A stretch of 64,000 nucleotides of DNA from Lichenicola cladoniae (lineage in GTDB: Bacteria > Pseudomonadota > Alphaproteobacteria > Acetobacterales > Acetobacteraceae): positions 2,857,501-2,921,500 of the forward strand of contig NZ_CP053708.1 in assembly GCF_013201075.1 (NCBI RefSeq), in the 5' to 3' direction. Below the pieces are notes generated by a model. It did no database searches, was not told the DNA's origin, and saw only the letters and a list, made by a program, of their open reading frames with translations. Made by a program: the position numbers and the translations under genes. Each line of letters starts with the position of its first letter. Positions within the stretch are counted from its first letter, which is position 1. Shown here piece by piece: positions 25,213-37,409 of the stretch.

Positions 25213-26232
25213 ATGACCGCCTCCACCATCACCAGCGGCGCACATAGCGCCATCGGCATCTTCCAGCCGCGACACGGCACCATGCGCGGTATGCCTGTCT
25301 TCGCGCCCGATGGTGACGAAGGAACAGCCGCCGAGGCGACAGCCGAACCTGGCAAGAGCATGAGCCCGGAAGCTCACAAGCTGCTCAAGGAACTCATGTC
25401 ACTCAAGGCCGATATCAGGGCGAGCAAGAAGGCAACCAGCGAGCGGCTTGCAGCTTTTGAAGCCGCCGGAATCAATCCTGACACTTACCACGCCGACCTC
25501 GCCGCCCTCAAAACCTCCATGGCAGCATCCGCCGCTGCCGTCGCTGCCGCCGATCAGGATAAGGCGATCACCGCTGAAAACTGGAACGGCATTCGGGCGA
25601 ACCTGATCGCGGCGAACAAGGCCGAACTCCAGACGGTGCATGACCAGCTCGCCGCCAGCGGCAACGCGCTCAAGGAGCGCAACAGCATCATTGCCGACCT
25701 GACACTCGGCGCAGCCTTCGCCGGCTCGAAGTTCATTGCCGACGAGACCGTGTTCACCGGAAGCAAGGCGCGCAAGCTTTTTGAAGACAGGTTCAGCACC
25801 GAGAACGGCAAGGTCATTGCATACGACGCGCCGCACGGAACAGAAGGCCGATCGCCTATGGTTGACGGTGCCGGCGAGCCGGTCTCATTCGATACTGCGA
25901 TGCGTGCGATCATCGATGCCGATCCTGAGCGCACCAGCATCATGCGCGCCAGCCGTCTCAAGAGCGGCACCGCGCAGAAGCCGGTCCCGGTTCATGTAGG
26001 CGCTGGCATCGATCGTATTGCGGTGGCACTCCACGAGCGGCACGGCACCCAGAGCCAGTCCGAAGATGGCGCGGCACCCGTATCGTTGAACCATCGCGAC
26101 ACGCACAAGCCGCATGGTGTGAACACGGTCGCCAAGCGGGATGTCGGACCGTCACGCATCAGCGACGCACTGAAAGCCGGAAGCCTGCCCCGTTCGAGCC
26201 AGGGCGGTCCTGTTCGCTCTGCGACACCGTAA
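25213..26232 (+). CDS. Phage scaffold-like protein (DUF6651-type)
   Basis: About 339 residues. The N-terminal half is a long, charged helical region (EAHKLLKELMSLKADIRASK) as in capsid scaffolds. The second half has the block conserved in proteins encoded just before phage major capsid genes: AFAGSKFIADETVFTGSKAR, KLFEDRFSTENGKVIAYD, and a PERTSIM segment. Such proteins are thought to guide capsid assembly. No capsid gene follows here; the tape-measure gene does (11-bp gap). ATG 25213 has AGGA upstream; the frame is open to a GTG at 25066 that overlaps the previous stop. Confidence 0.72.
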   Translation: MTASTITSGAHSAIGIFQPRHGTMRGMPVFAPDGDEGTAAEATAEPGKSMSPEAHKLLKELMSLKADIRASKKATSERLAAFEAAGINPDTYHADLAALKTSMAASAAAVAAADQDKAITAENWNGIRANLIAANKAELQTVHDQLAASGNALKERNSIIADLTLGAAFAGSKFIADETVFTGSKARKLFEDRFSTENGKVIAYDAPHGTEGRSPMVDGAGEPVSFDTAMRAIIDADPERTSIMRASRLKSGTAQKPVPVHVGAGIDRIAVALHERHGTQSQSEDGAAPVSLNHRDTHKPHGVNTVAKRDVGPSRISDALKAGSLPRSSQGGPVRSATP

Positions 26233-26243
26233 GGATTGCCATC

Positions 26244-29200
26244 ATGCCGGGATCACTCGGAAGTCTAGCCGTCGTCCTCACGCTCGACAGCACCGGCTTC
26301 ACACTCGGCATGGCCAATGCCACCAAAGCTGCCACCAACGCCGAGAAGGCCATCCAGAGCCTTCGCACCATCGCACAGGGAAGCGGTGCCACCTTCGCCA
26401 CTGCCGGCGCAGCAGCACAGGGCTGGGGATCGGCTCTTGCTGCTGCTGCCGCCAGTGCGACCAGCTCACTCAACGCGAACGTCGTCGCCATGAAGCAGAT
26501 GCAGGCGGCATCAGCAGCGACAACTCAGGCCATCAATGCCCAGGCGGCAGCCATGTCGGCACTAAAGACAGCAAGCGGTGGCATAGGTGCCGCTGGAGCT
26601 GGCAAAAATACTTTAGGCATCAGTCTAGGCAGTCTCGCTGGCATCGCCGGGGGCCTGATCGGCATCGGCACCGCCGCCGAGATAGCCATCACCGGATTCG
26701 AGAAGATCTCTGCCGCGTTCGCTGAAGTGATAACTGCCGGCGACGCCATGACGGCAGCACTCAACCAGATCCAGGCGACCACCGGCAGCACACGCGCCGA
26801 GGCCGCGACGACGTATGACGCGATCACCGCCGCCGCGATCAGGACCGGCACCGCGACTGCCGACCTGACGAAGCAGTTCACCCAGATGTTCACCAGCCTT
26901 GGTCCGATCGGCCAGACGAAGGCACAGGTGCTCGATCTCGCCACCACCTTGTCAGAGCTGGCCACGATCAGCGGCACCAGCGGCGCAGCATCGGCGCGTG
27001 CCGTGCGTGAGCTGAATGAGGGACTAGCCATCGGTGCTATCAACCTTCGTCAGCTCAAGATCGTCGGACAGGACAGCCCCGCATTGCTCGCCGCCTTGGC
27101 AAAAGCCGTTGGCGTGACGACCGGGGCACTGGAGGCAATGGCAGGCGCCGGCGAGCTGACCAGCGCCCGCGTTGTCGCCGCCCTGGAGAAGATGAAGGTC
27201 AACGTCGATGCTACGTTCAACTCGATACCCCGCACCTTGGAGTCATCTCGCACGGCGCTGACGGACAGCCTGAACAAGCTCGCTGCCGATATCGATCAGA
27301 CCCTCGGCGCGTCACAGACGCTTGCTCGCTGGGATAGGTTTTGGGCATCGGTCGTATCCAGTCTCGACCATGCCGTTGACAGCTCGATCACGCCGAAGCT
27401 TGCCGAAGCCAATCGGGAAGTGGCCAACTTCCAGGCCCAGCTTTCGAAGCCGACCACCGCAACCGCGTTCGGGCTTCCTGACGACAAGGGCGCGATCAGA
27501 GCATCACTCGCCGATGCCGTGGCGTATCGTGACGGATTGCAGCGCCAGCTCGACACGCAGAATGCCGCCAGCGATGCGACTGCCAGGGCCAACAAGGTTT
27601 CAAACGACCAAGCGGTCGCAGTGGAAGCTGCAAGCAAGGCGATGAACGCCCTTGGCCTGGAGCATTCCAAGACCACACCCGAAATCGAGACGCTGACGGC
27701 AGCGCTGGCACGCGGGCAGGACGTTACCGTGCCGTATAACGATGGCGTGCTGCACGCTTCCCAGTTGCTTGACCTGTTGCGCCAGAAGGCCACGCCAGCC
27801 GCTCAGGCGATTGCTACCCTCAACGAGGAACTTGTGAAGGCCAGCGCCGCGAATCTCGGTGGCGCACAGGCGAAGCTGACCGACATTCTCCTGAAAGCCG
27901 ACCCCGCCGACAAGACCGGCAAGGGCATCGATCTATCCGCTACTCAGATGGACGCCCTGACAGCAGGGAACAACGCGCTCCTGGCAGCTCAGGGACAAAA
28001 GGATGTCGCCGAGGCACAGAACAGGCTCAAACTTGCTCAGGCAGCAGCAGCCGGTCGTGCTGCCAATGATCACGGTCTCGCCGAAGCCAATGAGCGCATC
28101 CGCCAGACCCGCGAGAAATTCCTGAAGGATCACGGCAGCTCGCCCGCATCCGTTTCCGAGGCGAACCAGATCAGCACCGCCGATACCACCGCCGCGCAGC
28201 TCACAGCATCGTCCAAGGCCATCAAGGCTGCACAGCCGGGCATCAACGTATTAACCGACCTCAAGGCGAAGGTGGCAGAGGCAACGGCATCGATCCATGG
28301 CAGCGGAACAGCCGTTGCGGAATGGACCGAGAAACTCAAAACGGCATCGCCCTCGGTCAAGGCTCAGGGTGCCGCCATCCTGGCCTATGCCGCGCAGCTC
28401 GACGTAGCAACCGCAGCTCAGAAACGAGCCGAGGCAGCACAGGAAGCCTTGCAGCGTCTACAGGGCAACGTTGCCAAGGCAAGCGAAGATGCCGCCACCG
28501 CACAGGCGGAATCCGGCGATGGTGCGCGCAGTGCGTTGCAGCGCCAGATCGATAATTACAAGCGCCAGCAGGACGCGCTTGTCCGCACCGCGACCGCCGA
28601 CACCAGCAACCCGGAGCGCGGGATCGAAGCCAGCAGCGATGCCGCGAAGGCAACGAGCACGGAAGCCCAGGCCCTCATCCAGCAGCAGGTGACAGCCAAT
28701 TCCACCGCGACGCTGACGATCCGGAAAAGCTGGGACGATACGTTCACCGGACGCAGGACAGCAGCACTCGCCGAGGTGTCCGAAGAGGGCAAAGCGCTCC
28801 AGCAGACGATCGATCTCTATGTGACCAATGCCGACGATAAGAAGCGGCTCACGGATCAGACCAACGCATACATCACCGCCAAGACCCAGGAAGCGTTGCG
28901 ACAGACCGAATCTCAGACTGAGAAGCTGGGTCGGACATGGGCAGACACGACCGCCGCTATGGATACCGCAACGGCATCGTTCGCCAGCGGCTTCGTTGAC
29001 GCGACGGTCGATAGCCTCAACGGCGGCAAATCAGCATGGTCCGACTACGCGAGTTCCGTCATCAAGGAGCTGGAGAAAATCGCCCTGCAGGCAGCTCTGT
29101 CGCCGTTGCTCAAGATGGCAGGCGGCTCGACCGGCGGCATCCTCGGTCTCCTGACCACAGCAGCAACCGGCATCTTCGGCGCAGCGGCAGGACTGCCGAC

Positions 29201-29753
29201 TGCCGGCATGTCGTCAGGCGAGGTTGCGTTCGTAAACGCCGCTGGCCACCACAAGGGCGGCATTGTCGGCAGCGAGCCGACATTCATGCGGAACGTGCCG
29301 GCTTCTCTGTTTGCCAACGCACCCCGCTACCACACAGACGGCATCGTTGGCGGGGAAGTTCCTGCGATCTTGCAGAAGGGCGAGGGCGTGTTCACCGCTG
29401 GTCAGATGGAGGCGATCGGTTCGCAGGCAGCGTCTATGGCAGCACTCAGTCAGGTAGTCAGTGCGTTCTCGGCATCACGCATGACACCGCCCTCGGATCT
29501 CGGCAGCAGCCACGGAGCCCCGGCGAACTACAACTACAACATCGGCTCGCCGGCAAACGTCGGTGGCGGCACCAGCTCGACCGCAGCAGGCCCCAGCTCG
29601 CCGCCGATCTCCATCAACTTCCACAACCAGACCGGTCAGAACCAGACAGCTACGGCCAGCCAGCCCAGGTTCGACGGAGAAAAGATGATCATCGATATTG
29701 TAACCAAACACGTTAACCAGCCTGGGGCACTGCGCACAGCTATCCGCAGCTAA
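26244..29753 (+). CDS. Phage tail tape-measure protein (1169 aa)
   Basis: The N-terminus (LTLDSTGFTLGMANATKAAT) and the region TLATTLSELATIS / ARAVRELNEGLAIGAINLRQ form the tape-measure N-terminal domain. A long alanine-rich helical middle sets tail length. The C-terminus (ASGFVDATVDSLNGGKSAWS, KELEKIALQAALSPLLKM) and the glycine-rich HKGGIVGSEP / AILQKGEGVFTAGQMEAI part match lambda gpH-type ends. It would define tail tube length and help DNA entry. At this size it would specify a tail of roughly 170-180 nm by the usual 1.5 angstrom per residue rule. No tail tube, chaperone or tip gene accompanies it, which is highly unusual. Confidence 0.93.
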   Translation: MPGSLGSLAVVLTLDSTGFTLGMANATKAATNAEKAIQSLRTIAQGSGATFATAGAAAQGWGSALAAAAASATSSLNANVVAMKQMQAASAATTQAINAQAAAMSALKTASGGIGAAGAGKNTLGISLGSLAGIAGGLIGIGTAAEIAITGFEKISAAFAEVITAGDAMTAALNQIQATTGSTRAEAATTYDAITAAAIRTGTATADLTKQFTQMFTSLGPIGQTKAQVLDLATTLSELATISGTSGAASARAVRELNEGLAIGAINLRQLKIVGQDSPALLAALAKAVGVTTGALEAMAGAGELTSARVVAALEKMKVNVDATFNSIPRTLESSRTALTDSLNKLAADIDQTLGASQTLARWDRFWASVVSSLDHAVDSSITPKLAEANREVANFQAQLSKPTTATAFGLPDDKGAIRASLADAVAYRDGLQRQLDTQNAASDATARANKVSNDQAVAVEAASKAMNALGLEHSKTTPEIETLTAALARGQDVTVPYNDGVLHASQLLDLLRQKATPAAQAIATLNEELVKASAANLGGAQAKLTDILLKADPADKTGKGIDLSATQMDALTAGNNALLAAQGQKDVAEAQNRLKLAQAAAAGRAANDHGLAEANERIRQTREKFLKDHGSSPASVSEANQISTADTTAAQLTASSKAIKAAQPGINVLTDLKAKVAEATASIHGSGTAVAEWTEKLKTASPSVKAQGAAILAYAAQLDVATAAQKRAEAAQEALQRLQGNVAKASEDAATAQAESGDGARSALQRQIDNYKRQQDALVRTATADTSNPERGIEASSDAAKATSTEAQALIQQQVTANSTATLTIRKSWDDTFTGRRTAALAEVSEEGKALQQTIDLYVTNADDKKRLTDQTNAYITAKTQEALRQTESQTEKLGRTWADTTAAMDTATASFASGFVDATVDSLNGGKSAWSDYASSVIKELEKIALQAALSPLLKMAGGSTGGILGLLTTAATGIFGAAAGLPTAGMSSGEVAFVNAAGHHKGGIVGSEPTFMRNVPASLFANAPRYHTDGIVGGEVPAILQKGEGVFTAGQMEAIGSQAASMAALSQVVSAFSASRMTPPSDLGSSHGAPANYNYNIGSPANVGGGTSSTAAGPSSPPISINFHNQTGQNQTATASQPRFDGEKMIIDIVTKHVNQPGALRTAIRS

Positions 29754-29768
29754 ACATACCGAAGACGG

Positions 29769-30191
29769 TTAAGGAAGGTGCTGCAACAACTCATTCAGCT
29801 TCAGTGAGCAGGCCGTAAAATCGTCCGCAAGATCGTTGATATCACTTATTTGCAGGGCAATGCCATTGCGGACTAGGCGCTGGTCATTTCCGATTGTAGC
29901 AGGGTTAGCATGCATGAGATCATTACGACGCTTCACAAGCGCTACAAGCTCACTAACGGCAGCTTGATAACTCGCTTGCTTGATCGAACCACTGACTAAC
30001 GGAGCGAAGCCAAGGATCTCATTGGCAATCACACCAGCCGTCTTCGTAGAAACATCATTGACGTAGCCGGGCTTAAGCTTCTCACCGCAATAGACGGCGT
30101 TCCACTCCATCGTTGCAAAACAATAAGTCGCCATACCAATAGCCGCGAGGTAGTCCGCATCTACAGGCACTCTAAGTCGATCATTTTTCAT
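29769..30191 (-). CDS. Small HEPN-like protein (140 aa)
   Basis: All-helical protein with ALVKRRNDLMHANP: R89-x4-H94 fits the HEPN RNase motif, and the surrounding helices (ADYLAAIGMATYCFATMEWN) resemble a family of small proteins carrying RNDLxH. The start is uncertain (30191 or 30236); neither has a good ribosome site. Convergent with the tape-measure gene. Possible toxin or defence role, inferred from the motif only. Confidence 0.6.
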   Translation of the reverse strand: MKNDRLRVPVDADYLAAIGMATYCFATMEWNAVYCGEKLKPGYVNDVSTKTAGVIANEILGFAPLVSGSIKQASYQAAVSELVALVKRRNDLMHANPATIGNDQRLVRNGIALQISDINDLADDFTACSLKLNELLQHLP

Positions 30192-30285
30192 AGTTATTGT
30201 TATAATAGAGAAGATCCTGTTTTCTAGACTGCTCACGATTTCGTTAACTAATTTAAATCAAATTTGCTCACGACCAGAGGCTCCA

Positions 30286-32037
30286 TCAGGAGCTAGAGGC
30301 CGTATTAGCGTGCTTGCGAAGAGGCGGGAACGAGATCGCGATAGAAAGGCCCGGATAGCTGATCTTCTCGACGGCTTCTGCAATCACAGACAGCGAATAG
30401 CCTTCGCCATCCTCGTCCAGCCCATAGCGTTCGGCAACGTCGCCGGGATCATGACCCTGAATGGCATCACGTAGGGTCTTGTCCACCCCTGCGTTCCGTA
30501 GCGCGAGCTTGGCTGTGTGTCGGAACGAATGGAAGACCTTGCGCGTGTCCGGGATCGCCTTGCGGGCATAACGGCCCCACCATTTCGAGAACGGCGCTGT
30601 TGCCTCGTCCAGATCGCTTCGAACAGATGGGAAGACGTAGGTATCGGGCCGCGATCCCCGTGTCTTCACGTAGTCGAGGAAGCCTAGTCGTATGACCTCA
30701 CTATGGATGGGGATCTTGCGCCTTGCATTGATGGTCTTCCCATCCTTGATGAACAGGAATCGGACGCCATCCCGTTCCCGCACGTCGCCAACCGTAAGCG
30801 TGCCCAGCTCATCCAGCCGTGCACCGGTGAAAAGAGCAAGGATCGGCAACCAGATCGCCGCCTCGCCGCCGCCCGCAACGGGTCGATCGCCCACCGTGAA
30901 GATCGGCAAGGCGAAAATGGTTTGAAGATCAGCCGGATCGTATGGAAGACGACTCGGCCCGGCGTTCTTCTTCACCTTAACCGCTACCCGCGCTGCCACG
31001 TTCTCTCGAACCAGATCGCTATCGAGCGCGTAGTTGAGCGTCGCCTTCAACGCCGCCAGCGACTTCTCATTGATCGTAGTCGGGGCCAGCCGGGGAACGT
31101 CCTTCCCGTCGCTCGCCGCCAGAAGTTGCGGCACCGTTAACCCGCGCCCGCCATTCCTCGGCAACCGGATCATGGCGTCCCGGAACTCAATCACATGGCG
31201 CTTCTGGATATGGTGAAGGTCTAGGTCGCCATGAACCTCGATGAACCGCCGTATGGACACCCCGAAGTCAACTTTGGTCCCTGCCGTCATATGGCTGGCG
31301 CTCGTATAGCGCTCAAAGACTTGGCTCAACGTCACCCCAGACGCCTTCGGACCTGCGTCTACAGGAGACGGAGCAACAACCGCTGCCGCTGGCATCACAA
31401 CCGGCACCGGGCGGGGAAACAACGCCTCTGGAAGATCAGGCGTCCAAGCCGGGGTATGATCTTCCTGGCCTTCTGCCCAATGCACCTGAGCATTCGCCAG
31501 CTCGCCCTCACCCAGCACGACCTCGCGGGCGATAAGCGTGAATCGCCGGTCGTCCTCGGCTATGGGCGCGTCCAGCTCGCTAAGAATTTCGCGAACTGCT
31601 GGATAGGCGTCGCGGTAATCCTTGGCGTGATAGCTCTCTGACAGCCGATCGTAACGCTGATCCGCCAGCTCACTCATCAAGTGGCGGCTCTGTGCCCGTT
31701 GCTCGCCGGGATCGTCAATGTCAGCAACCAGCGCCGCAACCTGAGTCCCAGCGGTGAACTGCTTCCACGCGACCTCAAGCTGCCGTTCGAACCAGTGTCC
31801 GATCAGTCGCTTGATCTCGTTCTCGGGACCACCCATCGCCAGCTCACTCCATAGCCCATCGAGTCTGAGGCTTATGGAAGCCGCTAGGAAGCGGGCAGTC
31901 GCGGCATCGCTGGTCTTCAGCCGTCGAATGACATGCCGACCCGGCACGCACCCAGACAGCCTCAAAGGCACCCAGCATCGGAATGAGTAGGTATCGCCAC
32001 GCCGGTAAACCAGCGTTCCCAGATTCGCGCCTATCAC
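30286..32037 (-). CDS. Tyrosine-type integrase of the element
   Basis: A 583-residue phage integrase. The catalytic set is complete: R in FTGARLDELGTLTVGD (about residue 406), H-x-x-R in HSFRHTAKLAL (about 502-505), H in QGHDPGDVAERYG, and Y in the same segment (about 537). The long N-terminal half includes arm- and core-binding regions. The GTG start at 32037 is 65 bp from the attachment repeat at the tRNA, the standard arrangement for tRNA-targeting islands. It would recombine the 18-bp repeats at 12047 and 32102 to excise the element. No excisionase is identified with certainty; the XRE protein is one candidate. Confidence 0.96.
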   Translation of the reverse strand: MIGANLGTLVYRRGDTYSFRCWVPLRLSGCVPGRHVIRRLKTSDAATARFLAASISLRLDGLWSELAMGGPENEIKRLIGHWFERQLEVAWKQFTAGTQVAALVADIDDPGEQRAQSRHLMSELADQRYDRLSESYHAKDYRDAYPAVREILSELDAPIAEDDRRFTLIAREVVLGEGELANAQVHWAEGQEDHTPAWTPDLPEALFPRPVPVVMPAAAVVAPSPVDAGPKASGVTLSQVFERYTSASHMTAGTKVDFGVSIRRFIEVHGDLDLHHIQKRHVIEFRDAMIRLPRNGGRGLTVPQLLAASDGKDVPRLAPTTINEKSLAALKATLNYALDSDLVRENVAARVAVKVKKNAGPSRLPYDPADLQTIFALPIFTVGDRPVAGGGEAAIWLPILALFTGARLDELGTLTVGDVRERDGVRFLFIKDGKTINARRKIPIHSEVIRLGFLDYVKTRGSRPDTYVFPSVRSDLDEATAPFSKWWGRYARKAIPDTRKVFHSFRHTAKLALRNAGVDKTLRDAIQGHDPGDVAERYGLDEDGEGYSLSVIAEAVEKISYPGLSIAISFPPLRKHANTASSS

Positions 32038-32101
32038 ATCCCCCTATCACAAAGGACGCTTTCAAGCCGAATTTCTAAGATTTCCAAGCAATAACAATAG
32101 C

Positions 32102-32192
<91 letters not shown>

Positions 32193-32422
32193 AAAGGCGT
32201 GCGGCGGCCGGCTTATAGGGCGGGCGCGATCGGGTGGCAACTGCCTTGACAGAGGAAACTGCGATCGGATACATCGCGGTTTCGTTGCTCGTGGTCCCTT
32301 GGGATCGTGAGGGGCGCCGCCGTGCGTTCGCGCAGGGCCCATGACAAGAAGCGACTAGGTTCGACGGCCTCTGCCCGCCCAGGCAGCGCCGGATGGATCG
32401 AGAGATCGGAAAGCAGAGACAC

Positions 32423-32740
32423 ATGTTCGCAGTCATCCGCACTGGCGGAAAACAGTATCGCGTCAACCCGCAGGACGTCCTCAAGGTCGAGAAGCTCGAC
32501 TACGAGGCCGGCGCCACCGTGACCTTCACCGACGTGCTCGCCGTCGGAAGCGCAGAGGGCGGCATCACCATCGGCGCCCCGCTGGTAGCCGGCGCCACCG
32601 TGACGGCCACCGTCATCGCGCAGGACCGGCTCGATACCATCATCATCTTCAAGAAGCGCCGCCGGCAGAACAGCCGTCGTCGTAACGGACACCGCCAGCC
32701 CGTCACCGTGCTGCGCATCAACGAAATAAGCGCCGCCTGA
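32423..32740 (+). CDS. rplU: 50S ribosomal protein L21
   Basis: 105 residues beginning [20 protein letters not shown], the diagnostic L21 N-terminus; the family signature region [20 protein letters not shown] precedes the C-terminus. It binds 23S rRNA in the large subunit. First gene of rplU-rpmA; the upstream region to the tRNA holds its promoter. Confidence 0.98.
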   Translation: MFAVIRTGGKQYRVNPQDVLKVEKLDYEAGATVTFTDVLAVGSAEGGITIGAPLVAGATVTATVIAQDRLDTIIIFKKRRRQNSRRRNGHRQPVTVLRINEISAA

Positions 32741-32816
32741 ACCCGTCCGGGGTTGATCCGTCAGGATTGGCCCCGAACGACCGTCGGCAGCTCGTTAAGG
32801 CACAGGAGTTCAGGTC

Positions 32817-35424
<2,608 letters not shown>

Positions 35425-35823
35425 CTCGGGTGGCAGACTTGCGAATAGACTGGCGAGACTGCGGCGCTACTGGAAGACAGTTCTGAAACCGTGCGTCTCG
35501 GGCACGTGACGGTAATCAGGAACTGGAGCACAGATCGCGTGGGGCCGTGACTATAGGAAGCGTGGAATGCCGCGGCCGCTCGCAGCTTGTCGGCTGCAGA
35601 ACCCCGGTATCCTTGTCGGCCACGCCGGATATGGAGCTCCAGGCGCTCGTATCTGCGCTGAACCATTACGATCGCAGCATCTGGTCCGATGCGCTTTGCC
35701 TGTTGTCCGACCCGGCCCTGTTGATATCCTGGCGGCCTCGCGAGGCTTTCGGCGACCAGCGTCCTCTCAAGGCTTCGGCGTAAGTCCCAGGGTGCAAGTC
35801 GACCACACACTGCGTCATCCATG
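35425..35823. other. Intergenic region holding a decayed gene fragment
   Basis: Between proB and the convergent DUF5519 gene. Contains the partial duplicate at 35631-35810 and otherwise nothing recognisable. Confidence 0.5.
35631..35810 (-). pseudogene. Decayed partial duplicate of the DUF5519 gene
   Basis: The minus-strand translation ARPPGYQQGRVGQQAKRIGP, then DAAIVMVQRRYERLELH, closely mirrors the C-terminus of the neighbouring gene (ARPFRYQQGWVEQQVQRVGA, DAAIALFQRNYGRLA). The N-terminal part is lost and no start is present. It is a relic of tandem duplication. Confidence 0.72.
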
Positions 35824-36216
35824 TCAGGCGGCAGGCGCAAGCCGCCCGTAGTTGCGCTGGAACAATGCGATGGCGGCATCCGCTCCAACACGCTGCACCT
35901 GTTGTTCGACCCAGCCTTGCTGATAGCGGAACGGTCTGGCGACGCCCTCGTCGACCATCGTCTTCCCGAGGCTCGGGCTGGTCGCCAAGTGGATCGAGCC
36001 ATCGAGATGGATGTGGCCTAACTCCTCCTCACCGACATAAAAGTCGATCCCATCGACCTCGGACGGGCGGAACGGGTTCCAGTGGGTCGTGGAAATTACC
36101 CCCGGCCAGCTGCGGACAATTCGGGCGACAGCGTCCAGGTGCTCGTCGAGGACCGGCGGCGGGCAGACCGGCCCCTTCTCAGTACGTGCCAGGGTTCCTT
36201 CTGCGCGCTCAGTCAT
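35824..36216 (-). CDS. DUF5519 (luciferase-domain) protein
   Basis: 130 residues. ERAEGTLARTEKGPVCPPPV, then HLDGSIHLATSPSLGKTMVD and RPFRYQQGWVEQQVQRVGAD match the small 'luciferase domain' family, which has no proven enzyme activity in bacteria. ATG 36216 has AAGGAG at 8-9 nt spacing; ATGs at 36222 and 36267 are less likely. A decayed copy of its C-terminus lies just downstream. Confidence 0.78.
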   Translation of the reverse strand: MTERAEGTLARTEKGPVCPPPVLDEHLDAVARIVRSWPGVISTTHWNPFRPSEVDGIDFYVGEEELGHIHLDGSIHLATSPSLGKTMVDEGVARPFRYQQGWVEQQVQRVGADAAIALFQRNYGRLAPAA

Positions 36217-36326
36217 CGGCATGTCTCCTTGGCGTCTATCCACGTCCGGCAAAAACCCCGGTTGCATCCTGCCGGACGAAGCTTCGGATGCAGCAGGTCC
36301 TCAAATGCTTCGCACGAACGGATCGG

Positions 36327-36833
36327 TCAGCGCGGCGGTGGCCAGCGGAGAGTGGGCTCGGACCGGTTGCGCTCGACCGGACGCGGCTCCGGTTCGCGCG
36401 GCGCCCTGAGCGTTCGCCGTGGGCCGTCCTCATCGTCGTAGGAGGCGGGTTCGCGGGAGGACCAGTCATCCGCCGCCCGGGGACGTCGCGGCGCAGGTGC
36501 CATTTCGGATGGCGTCGTTGCGAACGGCTTGGACGGTGCTGCGGTCCGGGTCCGGAGCGGCAACGGAGGCAGCGGTGCGCTGGCGATTTCCTTCACGATC
36601 GGCTCGGACGGGCGCGCGGGACGACGATCTGCATCGGGAAGGCGCGTGGCCAGCATGCGAAGTTCGGCATGGATGTCGTCGAGTTGCGCCTCGAGGAAGT
36701 CCAGCCGGCCCTTCAGGCCGAACACCGCGAACGGCATCATCAGGAAGGCGAGCCCGAACAGGATCGCGATCACGAGGATCATCAGTTGCCCCCACCAGGG
36801 CACCCAACTCGGCAGTGGCAGCGTCAGAGGCAT
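36327..36833 (-). CDS. Membrane-anchored coiled-coil protein of unknown function (168 aa)
   Basis: One N-terminal transmembrane helix (LMILVIAILFGLAFLMMPFA), a short coiled coil (GRLDFLEAQLDDIHAELRML), then about 110 residues rich in Pro, Arg and Ala without structure. This resembles small inner-membrane accessory proteins. No function can be named. Confidence 0.7.
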   Translation of the reverse strand: MPLTLPLPSWVPWWGQLMILVIAILFGLAFLMMPFAVFGLKGRLDFLEAQLDDIHAELRMLATRLPDADRRPARPSEPIVKEIASAPLPPLPLRTRTAAPSKPFATTPSEMAPAPRRPRAADDWSSREPASYDDEDGPRRTLRAPREPEPRPVERNRSEPTLRWPPPR

Positions 36834-37409
36834 GTGTTCACCATACGGACCCGGCAGCGATCTCGCCAGGGCCCGTGACCGCGACTGGCAGGATCGTCAG
36901 GACCCCGATCCTGGCCGTCGCTCGCCAGCGGGCCGATGTTCAGGCGGTTGATGCGAATGCAGCGGCGCGGGACGGTGTAGGCGGTATTGCGCGATGGCCT
37001 CACCAGCATGCCCTCTGACGCGCAGCACCACTGCAATGAAGGGCCGACCGACCATCGCGGATGTCGAGCCGATGTCGACGGCGACAAGGCGGTCGAACCG
37101 CTCGGCCGTCATGCCGGGAATGGTGCCGCGGTGGGTCAGGCCGAGGGCGGGGACCAGGGTGTCAAAGGCGGCAGGCCTCGCGGGTGCCGCCAGCGATCAA
37201 CGCTTTCGGGGCGTCGGCAAGGTCGGCCTAGGGATTTGGGAGTGCCGCAGGCATCTGGCACGGCGGCGGCGATAGCTTCGCCTGTGGCCCGGGAACGGCC
37301 AGGGAATGAGGCCGGCCGCACAACCGGTCGCAAGCACATCAGCGATCGCAGCACCCGGCTCCCCGGGTGCCGCCAGGAACGAGGGCGATCTAACCGTCCA
37401 GCATCGCCG
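36834..37409 (-). pseudogene. Decayed reading frame of uncertain family
   Basis: On the minus strand a protein-like stretch (DTLVPALGLTHRGTIPGMTA, ERFDRLVAVDIGSTSAMVGR, PFIAVVLRVRGH) is open only from about 37170 to 36897. Related-looking pieces in other frames lie on both sides (KALIAGGTREACRL before, RCIRINRLNIGPLASDGQD after). It looks like a gene broken by several frameshifts. A retropepsin-like protease or a short-chain dehydrogenase are the two families I considered; neither is secure. Confidence 0.3.

Noticed and set aside
30286-32037. Conjugative element (ICE)
   Set aside because: No relaxase of the mobilisation type, coupling protein or type IV secretion gene was seen between the attachment sites; the HUH protein resembles replication initiators.
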